Assembly (NCBI GenBank): GCA_902596975.1
Contig: CACJWS010000010.1
Location: 1 to 45,718, forward strand
Length of the DNA stretch: 45,718 bases
Source: an uncultured Pelagibacteraceae bacterium
Lineage (GTDB): Bacteria; Pseudomonadota; Alphaproteobacteria; Pelagibacterales; Pelagibacteraceae
Direction of reading: 5' to 3'
The first letter of the stretch is position 1, and every line of letters starts with the position of its first letter. The position numbers were made by a program, and so were the translations under genes. Under the pieces are notes generated by a model that did no database searches, had not been told where the DNA came from, and worked only from the letters and a program-made list of their open reading frames with translations. Of this stretch, positions 1 to 8,787 are shown one piece after another.

Positions 1-1
1 G

Positions 2-592
2 CATCTATTAAAAGTATTAAAAAATAAAAAATGTAATGTTTCACTAGATTCGAGAAAAAGTTTTGTAATGGAGAAAGCTTCTAAAATAAAAGTAGATCTT
101 ATTAATGATGTATCTGGTCTAAATTATGATCCTGAAACTATAAATTATTTAAAAAGGACAAAAAAACCTTTCGTAATCCATCACATGAGAGGAACACCAA
201 AAGATATGCAAACAAAACCTTCATACAATAATGTATTACTAGATATTTATGATTTCTTTGAAAATAAATTAAGATACTTAAGAAAAGAAGGTATTAAACA
301 TAATAATATTATATTAGATCCAGGAATTGGATTTGGAAAAAATTTGAAACATAATATTACCCTTTTAAAGAATATTTCTATCTTTCATTCATTGGGTCTT
401 CCTATAATGTTAGGTTTATCAAGAAAAAGATTTATTAAAGATATTTCAAAAGAAAATGATACCAAAGAAAGAATTGGCGGAACCGTATCTGCATGCATCC
501 AAGCATACCTTCAAGGAGTTCAAATTCTAAGAGTTCACGATGTCAAAGAAATTAATCAAGCATTCAAAGTTTTTAGAGAGTTACAAAATTAA
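2..592 (+). CDS. folP: Dihydropteroate synthase, 3' part (5' end outside window)
   Basis: Condenses 6-hydroxymethyl-dihydropterin diphosphate with p-aminobenzoate in cytosolic folate synthesis. The reading frame is open from base 2, so the gene starts upstream; the first in-frame ATG (68) lies inside the conserved domain and is not the start. About 196 residues are visible of a family length near 270. Recognisable blocks in order are SLDSRKSF (usually SIDT), LINDVSG, the sulfonamide-site HHMRGTPKDMQ, LDPGIGFGK, GLSRKRFI and the C-terminal RVHDV. It ends 2 bp before glmM, the folP-glmM order common in proteobacteria, so co-transcription is likely. Confidence 0.93.
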   Translation, partial: HLLKVLKNKKCNVSLDSRKSFVMEKASKIKVDLINDVSGLNYDPETINYLKRTKKPFVIHHMRGTPKDMQTKPSYNNVLLDIYDFFENKLRYLRKEGIKHNNIILDPGIGFGKNLKHNITLLKNISIFHSLGLPIMLGLSRKRFIKDISKENDTKERIGGTVSACIQAYLQGVQILRVHDVKEINQAFKVFRELQN

Positions 593-594
593 AA

Positions 595-1926
595 ATGATT
601 AAAAAATATTTTGGCACAGACGGGATTAGAGGTAAAGTCAATGACTCAAAGATAAATGGAGAAATGTTTTTTAAATTTGGCTTAGCGGCTGGAACATACT
701 TTAAAAATTTAAAAAAAAGTAAACAAACAGCAATTATTGCAAAAGATACAAGATTATCAGGTTATACTCTCGAACCTGCATTGGTATCTGGATTAGCTTC
801 AGCAGGAATGCATATTTATACTTTGGGACCGCTACCGACAAATGGTTTAGCAATGTTAACCAAAAAAATGAGAGCAAATATGGGAATAATGATAACTGCA
901 TCACACAATCCGTATTACGACAATGGATTAAAATTATTTGGACCTGACGGACTTAAACTTTCTGATAAAATCGAAAAAAGAATAGAAAAGTTAATTGACT
1001 CTAAAATTGCTAAAAATCTATCAATACCTATTCAACTAGGTAGAGTTAAAAGATTAGAAGATGCAAACCAAAATTATATAAAAATATTAAAACAAAATTT
1101 CCCATCTTCATTTAGTTTAAAAGGTATAAAAATCGCTTTAGATTGTGCAAACGGCGCTGGTTACAAAGCTGGACCCGAATTATTTAAATCATTAGGGGCT
1201 AAATTATTCAAAACCGGAACTTCTCCCAACGGATTAAATATTAATCTTAAATCTGGATCTACTTATCCAAGTAAAATTTGCAAAATGACCAAAAAAAATA
1301 AAGCTCATATAGGAATCGCGTTAGACGGCGATGCAGACAGAATTATCGTTTGTGATGAAAATGGTAAAATTATTGATGGGGATAAAATTCTTGCAATGCT
1401 GGGTGAAAGATGGAAAAGAAAAAAGATTTTAAAAGGTGGAGTGATTGGGACATTAATGTCGAATTATGGTTTAGAAAATTTTTTTAAAAAAAATAAAATT
1501 AAGTTTTTAAGATCAAATGTAGGTGATCGTTATGTTAAAGAAAAAATGAAAAAAAATAAATTTAATTTAGGAGGCGAGCAATCAGGACACATAATTCTTG
1601 GAAAGTTTGCTACAACTGGTGATGGATTATTAGTCGCTTTAGAAATCCTTTTTTCTTTAAGAAAAACAAAAAAAGCTAGCAAACTTTTTGATAAGTTTAA
1701 ACCCACCCCTCAAGTATTAGAAAATGTAGAAGTTAAAGATAAATCTGTAATCAATAGTGCAAAATGTAAAAAAGCGATTTCTGAAGCAAATAAAATTATG
1801 AAAAATAAAGGTAGAATATTAGTTAGAAAATCAGGTACTGAACCTAAAATAAGAATTATGAGTGAGTCAGACGACTCAAGTTTAAATAAATTATGTGTTA
1901 ATATAATTAAAAAATCTATTCAGTAA
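595..1926 (+). CDS. glmM: Phosphoglucosamine mutase
   Basis: Converts glucosamine-6-phosphate to glucosamine-1-phosphate for UDP-GlcNAc, feeding peptidoglycan and lipopolysaccharide. At 443 aa it matches the family length. The N-terminal YFGTDGIRG motif, the phosphoserine loop ITASHNPYYDNG (catalytic Ser103), the metal loop DGDADR (244-249), the sugar loop GGEQSGH and the C-terminal phosphate loop RKSGTEPKIRIM are all present. It begins 2 bp after folP and ends 1 bp before thiD, so folP-glmM-thiD-purA reads as one operon. The SGTEPK and Ser-loop pattern favours GlmM over phosphoglucomutase or phosphomannomutase. Confidence 0.96.
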   Translation: MIKKYFGTDGIRGKVNDSKINGEMFFKFGLAAGTYFKNLKKSKQTAIIAKDTRLSGYTLEPALVSGLASAGMHIYTLGPLPTNGLAMLTKKMRANMGIMITASHNPYYDNGLKLFGPDGLKLSDKIEKRIEKLIDSKIAKNLSIPIQLGRVKRLEDANQNYIKILKQNFPSSFSLKGIKIALDCANGAGYKAGPELFKSLGAKLFKTGTSPNGLNINLKSGSTYPSKICKMTKKNKAHIGIALDGDADRIIVCDENGKIIDGDKILAMLGERWKRKKILKGGVIGTLMSNYGLENFFKKNKIKFLRSNVGDRYVKEKMKKNKFNLGGEQSGHIILGKFATTGDGLLVALEILFSLRKTKKASKLFDKFKPTPQVLENVEVKDKSVINSAKCKKAISEANKIMKNKGRILVRKSGTEPKIRIMSESDDSSLNKLCVNIIKKSIQ

Positions 1927-1927
1927 A

Positions 1928-2740
1928 TTGAAAATCAAATCTAAAATATTAATAATTGCAGGATCAGACTCCTCTGGAGGAGCAGGGATTCAAGCAGATA
2001 TAAAAACAATTACTTCTTTAGGTTCTTATGCTATGACAGCAGTTACAGCAGTTACAGCCCAAAACACGAAAGGTGTACATTCTATAGTTTCAATACCTAG
2101 TAAAGAAATTTCTAATCAAATAGAATTTACCTCAAAAGATATTAAGCCAGACTCAATAAAAATTGGAATGCTACATTCTACTCAAGTAGTAAATTCAGTG
2201 ATAAAATCATTAAAAAAATTAAAATTAAAAAAGATAATATTAGATCCTGTTATGGTGGCCAAAGGTGGAGCTAAACTTATTGATGATAAAGCAATTTTAG
2301 TGTTGAAAAAAAAACTTATTAAAAGGGTAGATCTAATTACACCCAATATTCCCGAAGCAGAAATACTAACTAAGATAAAAATCCAATCTATTTTGGATAT
2401 GAAAAATGCTGCTAAAATATTGTTAGAATTAGGTGCTAAGAATGTTTTAATTAAAGGTGGACACTTAGGTTCAAAAAATATGAATGATATTTTTGTAAAT
2501 AAAAAAGAAATTGTAATATTTACAAATAAAAAAATTAAAACAAAAAATACTCATGGAACTGGATGTACATTATCAAGTGCAATTGCAACATATTATGGAT
2601 GTGGAAAAACTATAAAGAAATCTTGTGAGTTAGGTATTAGATATGTAAACAATGCCATTAGGAAAAGACCAAACTTTGGAAAAGGAAATGGACCAATTAA
2701 CCATTTAAATAGTTTTATAATAGAAAAGAAATTTAGATGA
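1928..2740 (+). CDS. thiD: Hydroxymethylpyrimidine (phosphate) kinase
   Basis: Phosphorylates HMP and HMP-P to HMP-PP for thiamine assembly. The 270-aa ribokinase-fold protein has the N-terminal substrate loop [17 protein letters not shown] (11-27), a mid-protein [10 protein letters not shown], and the anion-hole and catalytic GTGCTLSSA near residue 210. The start is TTG at 1928, one base after the glmM stop; no ATG lies before the conserved loop, so TTG is the only reasonable start. Its last 4 bp overlap purA as ATGA. SAR11 is reported to lack de novo HMP synthesis, so the enzyme probably phosphorylates imported HMP (established knowledge applied by inference). Confidence 0.94.
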   Translation: MKIKSKILIIAGSDSSGGAGIQADIKTITSLGSYAMTAVTAVTAQNTKGVHSIVSIPSKEISNQIEFTSKDIKPDSIKIGMLHSTQVVNSVIKSLKKLKLKKIILDPVMVAKGGAKLIDDKAILVLKKKLIKRVDLITPNIPEAEILTKIKIQSILDMKNAAKILLELGAKNVLIKGGHLGSKNMNDIFVNKKEIVIFTNKKIKTKNTHGTGCTLSSAIATYYGCGKTIKKSCELGIRYVNNAIRKRPNFGKGNGPINHLNSFIIEKKFR

Positions 2741-4029
2741 ATAATGTAGTTGTTGTAGGGTCCCAGTGGGGAGATGAAGGAAAAGGGAAAATAGTTGATT
2801 GGTTATCCAGTGAAGCAGACGTTGTCATAAGATTCCAAGGAGGACACAATGCTGGTCACACATTAGTCATAGATGGTGTTACTTATAAATTAAGATTATT
2901 ACCATCTGGTATTGTAAGAAAAAATAAAATTTCTATTATAGGAAATGGAGTTGTTGTAGATCCTTGGGCGCTTTTGGATGAAATTGAAGAGGCTAAATCT
3001 AAAGGTGTAGAGATTAATGAAAATAATCTGATTTTATCTGAGGCTGCCACATTAATTTTACCATTTCATAGAGAGATGGATGAAATTAGAGAGGACTCTG
3101 CTGGTAAGTCAAAAATTGGAACTACTAGAAGAGGTATTGGTCCAGCATATGAAGATAAAGTAGGAAGAAGATCTATTAGAGTAATGGACCTAGCATCAAA
3201 ACAAAATCTAGAAAATCGATTATCACTAGTACTTGAACATCATAATGCTATCCGAAAAGGATTGGGTAAGCCAATATATGAAAAAGATAAACTAATTGGA
3301 GAATTATTAAAAATAGCCCCAAATATTTTAAAATATTCTGCACCCGTTTGGAGAAAGATAGATCAATTTAAATCAGAAAATAAAAAAATATTATTCGAGG
3401 GAGCTCAAGGAATATTACTTGATGTCGATCACGGAACTTATCCATATGTAACTTCATCCAATACGGTTGCAGCTTCAGCAGCAACAGGATCTGGATGTGG
3501 TCCAAACTCAATAAATTATGTATTAGGAATTACAAAAGCATACACAACTAGGGTAGGTGAAGGACCTTTCCCAACAGAATTGACAGATGATATTGGTAAT
3601 CATTTAGGTAAAAAGGGACATGAATTTGGAACTGTTACAAGCAGAAAAAGGAGATGTGGATGGTTTGATGGAGTTTTAGTAAGACAAACTATAAAGATTT
3701 CAGGTATTGATGGAATAGCATTAACTAAATTAGATGTATTAGATGAACTTGATGAAATAAATCTTTGTGTGGCTTATAAGCTAAATAAAAATGAAATAGA
3801 TTATTTTCCTGCTGCTGTAGAAGATCAGTTAAATGTCAAACCAGTTTACAAAACATTCAAAGGTTGGAAATCTAAAACTCAAGGAATAAAAAAATTTGAA
3901 GATTTACCTAATAATGCAAAGATTTATGTAAAAGCTATTGAAGAGTTCATTGAGACAAAAATTTCCAGTATTTCAACAAGCCCAGAGAGAAAAGATACTA
4001 TTCTTTTAGTAGATCCGTTTAACTATTAA
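2737..4029 (+). CDS. purA: Adenylosuccinate synthetase
   Basis: GTP-dependent condensation of IMP and aspartate to adenylosuccinate, the first committed step to AMP. The 430-aa protein opens with the GTP-binding [16 protein letters not shown] (8-23) and the adjacent GGHNAGHT, followed by [34 protein letters not shown] and the C-terminal base-recognition [10 protein letters not shown]. It shares 4 bp with thiD, suggesting translational coupling. It converges on rpoH with an 11-bp gap and no obvious terminator hairpin. Confidence 0.97.
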   Translation: MNNVVVVGSQWGDEGKGKIVDWLSSEADVVIRFQGGHNAGHTLVIDGVTYKLRLLPSGIVRKNKISIIGNGVVVDPWALLDEIEEAKSKGVEINENNLILSEAATLILPFHREMDEIREDSAGKSKIGTTRRGIGPAYEDKVGRRSIRVMDLASKQNLENRLSLVLEHHNAIRKGLGKPIYEKDKLIGELLKIAPNILKYSAPVWRKIDQFKSENKKILFEGAQGILLDVDHGTYPYVTSSNTVAASAATGSGCGPNSINYVLGITKAYTTRVGEGPFPTELTDDIGNHLGKKGHEFGTVTSRKRRCGWFDGVLVRQTIKISGIDGIALTKLDVLDELDEINLCVAYKLNKNEIDYFPAAVEDQLNVKPVYKTFKGWKSKTQGIKKFEDLPNNAKIYVKAIEEFIETKISSISTSPERKDTILLVDPFNY

Positions 4030-4040
4030 AAAACAGCAGT

Positions 4041-4931
4041 TTAATTTGCGGGTAGAAGGTTTTTTGATTTAGCAGAGTTAAGCATATGTTTTTGAAGCTT
4101 TTCAAATGCTTTATTTTCAATTTGTCTTATTCTTTCTCGACTTATTTTGAATTTCTTACTTAAATCCTCCAAAGTTATTGGATCATCTGTCAATCTTCTT
4201 GAGTAAAGTATTTCTTTTTCTCTTTCATTTAAAATTTTAATAGAATCTTGCAGAAGATCTTTTCGTTGTTCCATTTCTTCATTTTGTGCAAATTTAAGCT
4301 CTTGATCCATGTCATTGTCTACTACCCAATCTTGCCATTCATCACCATCTTCTCCAATAGGTGCATTTAAAGACTGCTCTTTTCCTGATAGCCTTCTATT
4401 CATAGATACTACTTCTTGTTCACTAACATCTAATCTATTTGCTATATCCTTAACGTGTTCATCACGTAAGTCGCCCTCAGTTCTAGGTGCAATTTGATTT
4501 TTTAACTTCTTCAAGTTGAAAAAAAGCTTTTTCTGAGCTGTCGTAGTTCCAATTTTCACTAAGCTCCATGATCTTAGGATATATTCTTGAATAGAAGCTT
4601 TAATCCACCACATTGCATAAGTTGCAAGTCTAAAACCTTTTTCTGGTTCAAATTTTTTAACAGCTTGCATCAAACCCACGTTACCTTCTGAAATCATTTC
4701 ATTAAGAGGCAAACCATAGCCTTTGTAACCCATCGCTATTTTAGCAACTAGTCTTAAATGACTTGTAACAAGTTTTTCAGCTGATTTAACATTTCCTGTA
4801 GTTTGCCAGTTTTTAGCAAGCATATATTCTTCTTCTGCATCTAGCATAGGAAATTTTTTAATTTGGGCTAGATATGCTGCTAAACCACCTTCATTCGAAA
4901 GAGTAGGCAAATTGTATGTATTATTGCTCAT
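4041..4931 (-). CDS. rpoH: RNA polymerase heat-shock sigma factor (sigma-32)
   Basis: Directs RNA polymerase to heat-shock promoters. The 296-aa protein has region 2.1-2.4 with LVTSHLRLVAKIA, the core-binding LISEGN-like block MISEGNVGLMQAVKKFEP and the -10 reading RLATYAMWWIKASIQEYIL. The RpoH-specific box QKKLFFNLKKLK lies at 133-144 and separates it from housekeeping RpoD, and the region 4.2 helix-turn-helix SRERIRQIENKAFEKLQ lies at about 264-280. It sits 43 bp downstream of rluD on the same strand. That gap contains a T9 tract on the plus strand and a weak promoter match. Confidence 0.96.
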   Translation of the reverse strand: MSNNTYNLPTLSNEGGLAAYLAQIKKFPMLDAEEEYMLAKNWQTTGNVKSAEKLVTSHLRLVAKIAMGYKGYGLPLNEMISEGNVGLMQAVKKFEPEKGFRLATYAMWWIKASIQEYILRSWSLVKIGTTTAQKKLFFNLKKLKNQIAPRTEGDLRDEHVKDIANRLDVSEQEVVSMNRRLSGKEQSLNAPIGEDGDEWQDWVVDNDMDQELKFAQNEEMEQRKDLLQDSIKILNEREKEILYSRRLTDDPITLEDLSKKFKISRERIRQIENKAFEKLQKHMLNSAKSKNLLPAN

Positions 4932-4939
4932 CGGAAGTA

Positions 4940-4969
4940 TTTATGTAATAGAGAAATTTTTTTTTACAA
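4940..4969 (-). promoter_or_regulatory. Possible rpoH promoter
   Basis: Read on the minus strand, TTGTAA (4969-4964) and CATAAA (4945-4940) are separated by 18 bp in the short rluD-rpoH gap. Each hexamer matches 4/6 of the sigma70 consensus. Transcription would start just upstream of the ATG. The match is weak and AT-rich DNA yields such matches by chance. Confidence 0.25.
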
Positions 4970-4974
4970 TCGTT

Positions 4975-5955
4975 TTATTTACTTAATTTTCTTAGTTTTT
5001 TTAAGATATCACTTAACTCATTTGGAATATTTGACGAAAATTCTAATCTTTCCTCTGTACTAGGATGGTCAAATCCCAACTGTCTTGCATGCAAAAATTG
5101 TCTATCTAGATTTAAAATTTTATTATTAAGATCTTCATCAATGTTTTTAAATTTTTTAAATTTCTTTTTATATTTTTTATCTCCAAGAATATTATTACCT
5201 TTGTAAGACATATGAACTCTTATTTGATGTGTTCTCCCAGTTTCTAATTTACATTGTACAAAACTAAAGGTTGGAACTTTATCATTCTCAAAAAGCTCTA
5301 AAGTTTCATAGTGTGTAATTGCTTTTTTACCTTTGCTAGATGATACTTCCATCATTTGTCTGTTTTTTGAACTTCTAGTTATGAATGTTTCAATCGTTCC
5401 TTTTTGGGGTCTTAATTTTCCCCATATTAAAGTTTGATAAACTCTTGTTATAGTATGCTCGGAAAACTGAATTGATAATTTTTCGTGAGTTGAATTATTT
5501 TTTGCAATTACAATTAATCCTGATGTATCTTTATCAATTCTGTGAACTATACCAGGTCTAAGCTCATCTCCTATGTTAGATAAATTTTTACTATCATAAT
5601 TCATTAATGCGTTAACTATAGTATTATCATAATTACCAGCACCAGGATGCATTGAAATTCCAGAAGGCTTGTCAATTACGATTAAGTCTTCATCTTCATA
5701 AATTATATTTAATTTAAAATCATAAGGTTTTAAACTTTGTTTCTTAGGTTCAACAATTTTAAGTTCAATTTTGTCATTTAATTTGGTTTTAATTGAAGGG
5801 TCTTGGACAATTTTCTCATTAATTTTTAATTTACTATTTAGTATTAAATTTTTTACTCTATTTCTGCTTAAGCTTTTATCATGATTTGCTAATATCAAGT
5901 CTACTCTCTTGTTATTATCGTCTTCTTTAACAATAAAATTGATGATATTTTTCAT
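4975..5955 (-). CDS. rluD: 23S rRNA pseudouridine synthase, RluD type
   Basis: Isomerises uridines to pseudouridine in large-subunit rRNA. At 326 aa it has an N-terminal S4 RNA-binding domain (about 16-75) and a catalytic domain with the RluA/RluD signature HRIDKDTSGLIVIAK. Asp141 is the expected catalytic residue. LETGRTHQIRVHMSYKGN and a C-terminal FLHARQLGFDHP complete the family pattern. The start ATG lies 23 bp from the divergent tRNA-Arg. RluC is the main alternative; the S4 domain does not decide between them, and RluD is preferred on length and on the conserved rluD-rpoH neighbourhood in alphaproteobacteria. Confidence 0.9.
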   Translation of the reverse strand: MKNIINFIVKEDDNNKRVDLILANHDKSLSRNRVKNLILNSKLKINEKIVQDPSIKTKLNDKIELKIVEPKKQSLKPYDFKLNIIYEDEDLIVIDKPSGISMHPGAGNYDNTIVNALMNYDSKNLSNIGDELRPGIVHRIDKDTSGLIVIAKNNSTHEKLSIQFSEHTITRVYQTLIWGKLRPQKGTIETFITRSSKNRQMMEVSSSKGKKAITHYETLELFENDKVPTFSFVQCKLETGRTHQIRVHMSYKGNNILGDKKYKKKFKKFKNIDEDLNNKILNLDRQFLHARQLGFDHPSTEERLEFSSNIPNELSDILKKLRKLSK

Positions 5956-5968
5956 AAATTATTATATT
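5939..5968 (+). promoter_or_regulatory. Possible tRNA-Arg promoter
   Basis: TTGATG (5939-5944) and TATATT (5963-5968) are spaced 18 bp apart and end 10 bp before the tRNA. The -35 hexamer overlaps the first codons of the divergent rluD. Position and spacing fit, but the surrounding DNA is extremely AT-rich. Confidence 0.35.
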
Positions 5969-5978
5969 TAATAATAAT

Positions 5979-6055
5979 GCGTTCGTAGCTCAACTGGATA
6001 GAGCGCCAGATTTCGGCTCTGGAGGTTCAGGGTTCGACTCCTTGCGGGCGCACCA
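5979..6055 (+). tRNA. tRNA-Arg (anticodon TCG)
   Basis: A complete cloverleaf with encoded CCA. The acceptor stem GCGTTCG pairs with CGGGCGC (two G-T pairs), and the D stem is GCTC/GAGC. The anticodon stem CCAGA/TCTGG encloses loop TTTCGGC with anticodon TCG, and the T arm CAGGG/CCTTG encloses TTCGACT. The discriminator is A6052 and CCA is 6053-6055. It decodes CGA-type arginine codons. The very next base begins the stop codon of the convergent ABC permease. Confidence 0.97.
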
Positions 6056-6847
6056 CTATTCGCCCATATTAATAAGAGTTCCCTTATTTTTTGCAACATT
6101 GAAAGAATAATAGAATAATACAATTGATAATACAAAGTAAACTCCATTCCACATGAAAGCATAATATATATTTTGAATATCTACAGTTTGATTAATCAAA
6201 ATATTTCTTGCCTCTTCAAATATATATACCAGTGGTAGTAGATAAGCTATCTTCTGGAACACCTCTGGCAATATTTCAATTGGATAATAAATGCATCCAA
6301 ATGGAGCTAATAAAAACATTGTAGACCATGCTATATTTTCAAAAGAGGGTCCATATCTTAATAGACCAGCAGATACCAGGATGCCGAGTGTTATTCCAAA
6401 TAAATATAGGCTCAAAAATAAAAAGAATAAAAATATTCCTAAATCTAAAATTGAAATACCGAATAATGGAGAAGTTAAAAGCACTGCTGGTATTAAACCT
6501 ATAAGAGCTCTAATTAAAGCTGTAGCAACAAGTGAAGTTAATATTTCACCGATTTTCATTGGCGCAATAAATAAATTTGTAAAGTTTCTGCTCCAAATCT
6601 CTTCAAGAAATAGCATATTAAATCCAATGCTTGTTCTGAAAAGAAAATCATAAAGGATTGCGCACGTTAATATAACTCCTACCGCATTATTATAATATGT
6701 TGTATGTGTAGCAAAAAAATTTGAGATAAATCCCCATAAAGTAATTTGAATAGTAGGCCAATAAACAAGATCTAAAACTCTTGGGAAAGATCTGGTAATT
6801 AAATAAAAATGTCTTAAAAAAAGACCATACATTCTAGTTAAGCTCAT
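6056..6847 (-). CDS. ABC-2 type transporter permease
   Basis: The membrane subunit of an ABC exporter, paired with the ATPase whose 3' end it overlaps by 14 bp. The 263-aa protein has about six hydrophobic segments, including the stretches near residues 55-75, 105-130, 135-160, 170-195 and 230-250. The overall pattern is that of the ABC-2/NodJ family, including the mid-protein stretch PFGCIYYPIEILPEVFQ. Substrate cannot be read from sequence; relatives export polysaccharides, lipo-oligosaccharides or drugs. Its stop codon abuts tRNA-Arg with no spacer. Confidence 0.85.
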   Translation of the reverse strand: MSLTRMYGLFLRHFYLITRSFPRVLDLVYWPTIQITLWGFISNFFATHTTYYNNAVGVILTCAILYDFLFRTSIGFNMLFLEEIWSRNFTNLFIAPMKIGEILTSLVATALIRALIGLIPAVLLTSPLFGISILDLGIFLFFLFLSLYLFGITLGILVSAGLLRYGPSFENIAWSTMFLLAPFGCIYYPIEILPEVFQKIAYLLPLVYIFEEARNILINQTVDIQNIYYAFMWNGVYFVLSIVLFYYSFNVAKNKGTLINMGE

Positions 6848-7571
6848 TTTTGCTCCTTGATAATTTTAAAAAAACTTCCTCTAGGTTTTTTCTGCCATGT
6901 TTATTGATTAATTCTTTAGGATTTCCTTCATCGATAATAATCCCATCCTTCATCATTAGAATTGATTTACAAAGCCTAGTGACTTCATTCATATTATGAG
7001 AGGCAAGAAGTATAGATATTTTTTTTTCTTTTTTATAATCTTCCAAAAAAGATCTAACAAAATCACCCACTTCCGGATCTAATGATGCAGTTGGCTCATC
7101 TAATAGCAATACTTTTGGTTCGTTGATTAATGCTTTTGCCAAACTTACTCTATTTTTTTGTCCAGATGATAATTCACCTGTAATGCTATTAAGCAAATCT
7201 TCTAATCTTAATTTTTCTGATAAAAATTCGATCCTCTCATTAATATTATTTATTTTGTATAATTTTCCATAAACAGTTAGATTTTGTTTAACCGTAAGTT
7301 TTTTTGGTAATTCAATATATGGAGATATGAAGTTAATCTGTTCCAAGATTTCAATTCTATTCCCTTCCAATTTTTGACCATTTATTAAAATTTCTCCACT
7401 AGTTGGTTTTAAAAGTCCCAATAACATGCCTATCGTTGTTGTTTTTCCTGAGCCATTTGGACCTAATAGACCTAAAATTTCGTCTTCTTTTATGTTAAAA
7501 CTTATACCTTTGACAGCTTCATTCTTTCCGTAATTTTTTTTTATATTTTTAACTTCTACTAAATTTTTCAT
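6834..7571 (-). CDS. ABC transporter ATP-binding protein
   Basis: Energises the adjacent ABC-2 permease. The 245-aa protein carries Walker A GPNGSGKTT (37-45), a signature of LSSGQ at 134-138 (canonical LSGGQ, with Ser for the first Gly), Walker B LLLDEP (155-160) with the D-loop ASLDP, and switch His in SHNMNEV. A single ATPase domain beside a single permease suggests a homodimeric exporter. It overlaps the Sua5 gene by 4 bp upstream and the permease by 14 bp downstream, giving a three-gene unit. Confidence 0.92.
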   Translation of the reverse strand: MKNLVEVKNIKKNYGKNEAVKGISFNIKEDEILGLLGPNGSGKTTTIGMLLGLLKPTSGEILINGQKLEGNRIEILEQINFISPYIELPKKLTVKQNLTVYGKLYKINNINERIEFLSEKLRLEDLLNSITGELSSGQKNRVSLAKALINEPKVLLLDEPTASLDPEVGDFVRSFLEDYKKEKKISILLASHNMNEVTRLCKSILMMKDGIIIDEGNPKELINKHGRKNLEEVFLKLSRSKNELN

Positions 7572-8503
7572 TTTTTTGATGCTCTAAAAAGTCTATCGTT
7601 AATCACTAATCCAAAGTTTTGGTTTGGTATTCTTTGTACAGCTATTTTTTTGTAACCTAACTTCTTAATTTTTCTTAATGTTTTATATAAATTTTTAACA
7701 CTCTCCATTAGGTTATTTGTCTTACTTAAGTAAAAATAATTCTTATTATTTTCTTCTCTCTTCTTAATTAGGATAAAAGCCTCATCTTTTTTTATTTTAA
7801 CTGCGTTTAATCTAATAGGTATACCTGGTGAATAATGAATTCTTCTTCTCCCTGGAGAACTTATGTTACTTTTAGCATACAATTTAGTTTTTAAATTTGT
7901 TTTTAATTTTTTATTTAATATAGAAATATTTAAACCACCCAATCTTAAGATTTGGGGTTTTTTTACTAAACTTATAATCGTAGATTCAACACCAATTTTT
8001 GATCTTCCACCTTCTAGAATAAATTTAATTTTTTCTCCAAATTCATCATATACGTCATCTTTTGTTACTGGACTTATTCCTTCAGAGATATTTGCGCTTG
8101 GCGCTGCTAAGGGATATTTTAAAGATTTTAATAACTTTCTGGCAGTTCGGTGACTTGGAAATCTTACACCTAACGTTTTTTTGTTATTAGTAACATTTTT
8201 TGAAATTTTACTTTCATTTTTAAGTTTTAATATAAATGTAATTGGACCCGGGCATAACGAATTATAAAGTTTATAAAACAAAGTATTAGTCTTACAATCT
8301 TTCTCCAAATCTTTAATATTATAGTAATGAACAATTAAGGGGTTATCGGCTGGTCTTCCTTTTAATTTAAATATTCTTTTGGTAGCTTTATCAGAATAGG
8401 CATTAGCAGCTAATCCATAGACAGTTTCCGTAGGTATTCCAATACATTCGTGATTATTTAAATATTTTACTGCTTTTTTAATATTTGAATCATTAATTTT
8501 CAT
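7568..8503 (-). CDS. L-threonylcarbamoyladenylate synthase (Sua5/TsaC family)
   Basis: Makes threonylcarbamoyl-AMP for the t6A37 modification of ANN-decoding tRNAs. The 311-aa protein has the N-terminal YrdC/TsaC domain with GIPTETVYGLAANA and KGRPADNPLIVHY, then LAAPSANISEGISP and GVESTIISL. A C-terminal extension of about 100 residues contains SPGRRRIHYSPGIP, the linker typical of the longer Sua5 form rather than short TsaC. Its start is 20 bp from the divergent xseB. The last 4 bp overlap the ABC ATPase, which looks like compaction rather than a functional link. Confidence 0.92.
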   Translation of the reverse strand: MKINDSNIKKAVKYLNNHECIGIPTETVYGLAANAYSDKATKRIFKLKGRPADNPLIVHYYNIKDLEKDCKTNTLFYKLYNSLCPGPITFILKLKNESKISKNVTNNKKTLGVRFPSHRTARKLLKSLKYPLAAPSANISEGISPVTKDDVYDEFGEKIKFILEGGRSKIGVESTIISLVKKPQILRLGGLNISILNKKLKTNLKTKLYAKSNISSPGRRRIHYSPGIPIRLNAVKIKKDEAFILIKKREENNKNYFYLSKTNNLMESVKNLYKTLRKIKKLGYKKIAVQRIPNQNFGLVINDRLFRASKK

Positions 8504-8523
8504 ATAATATTACAAATTATTAT

Positions 8524-8787
8524 ATGAATGAAAAAATTTTACCAGATGATATTGAATCAAAATCTTTGAGTGAACTCACAGATATAGCAGATCGTTTAAT
8601 ACAAGAATTAGAAAGTAAAAAAAATTTGGAAGAATCTATTGATGATTATCAATATTTAATAAAGTTAAATAATTTAATAGAGAAAAAATTTCAAAAGGAT
8701 TCAAAAAATATATCTGAAAGTACCAAGCAAAAAATTGAAGAATTAACCTCAAAAAAAAATGAAAAAAAAATTAGTCAAAACTGTTAA
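8524..8787 (+). CDS. xseB: Exodeoxyribonuclease VII small subunit
   Basis: Binds the XseA large subunit to form the single-strand exonuclease. The 87-aa, highly charged protein matches the two-helix XseB pattern: SLSELTDIADRLIQELES, then a second helix with LIKLNNLIEKKFQ. Its position immediately ahead of ispA and dxs reproduces the classic proteobacterial xseB-ispA-dxs operon and supports the call. The 3' end overlaps ispA by 29 bp through two A9 tracts. Low complexity makes the sequence-only assignment less certain than the context. Confidence 0.82.
   Translation: MNEKILPDDIESKSLSELTDIADRLIQELESKKNLEESIDDYQYLIKLNNLIEKKFQKDSKNISESTKQKIEELTSKKNEKKISQNC

Noticed and set aside
5968..6162. Minus-strand ORF of 64 codons ending across tRNA-Arg (contains APARSRTLNLQSRN)
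   Set aside because: It is the antisense of the tRNA plus part of the permease 3' end. This APARSRTLNLQSRN-type peptide is a familiar translation artefact of tRNA genes.
5979..8503. Genomic island inserted at tRNA-Arg
   Set aside because: No integrase, no duplicated tRNA 3' end seen downstream, and base and codon composition match the neighbours.
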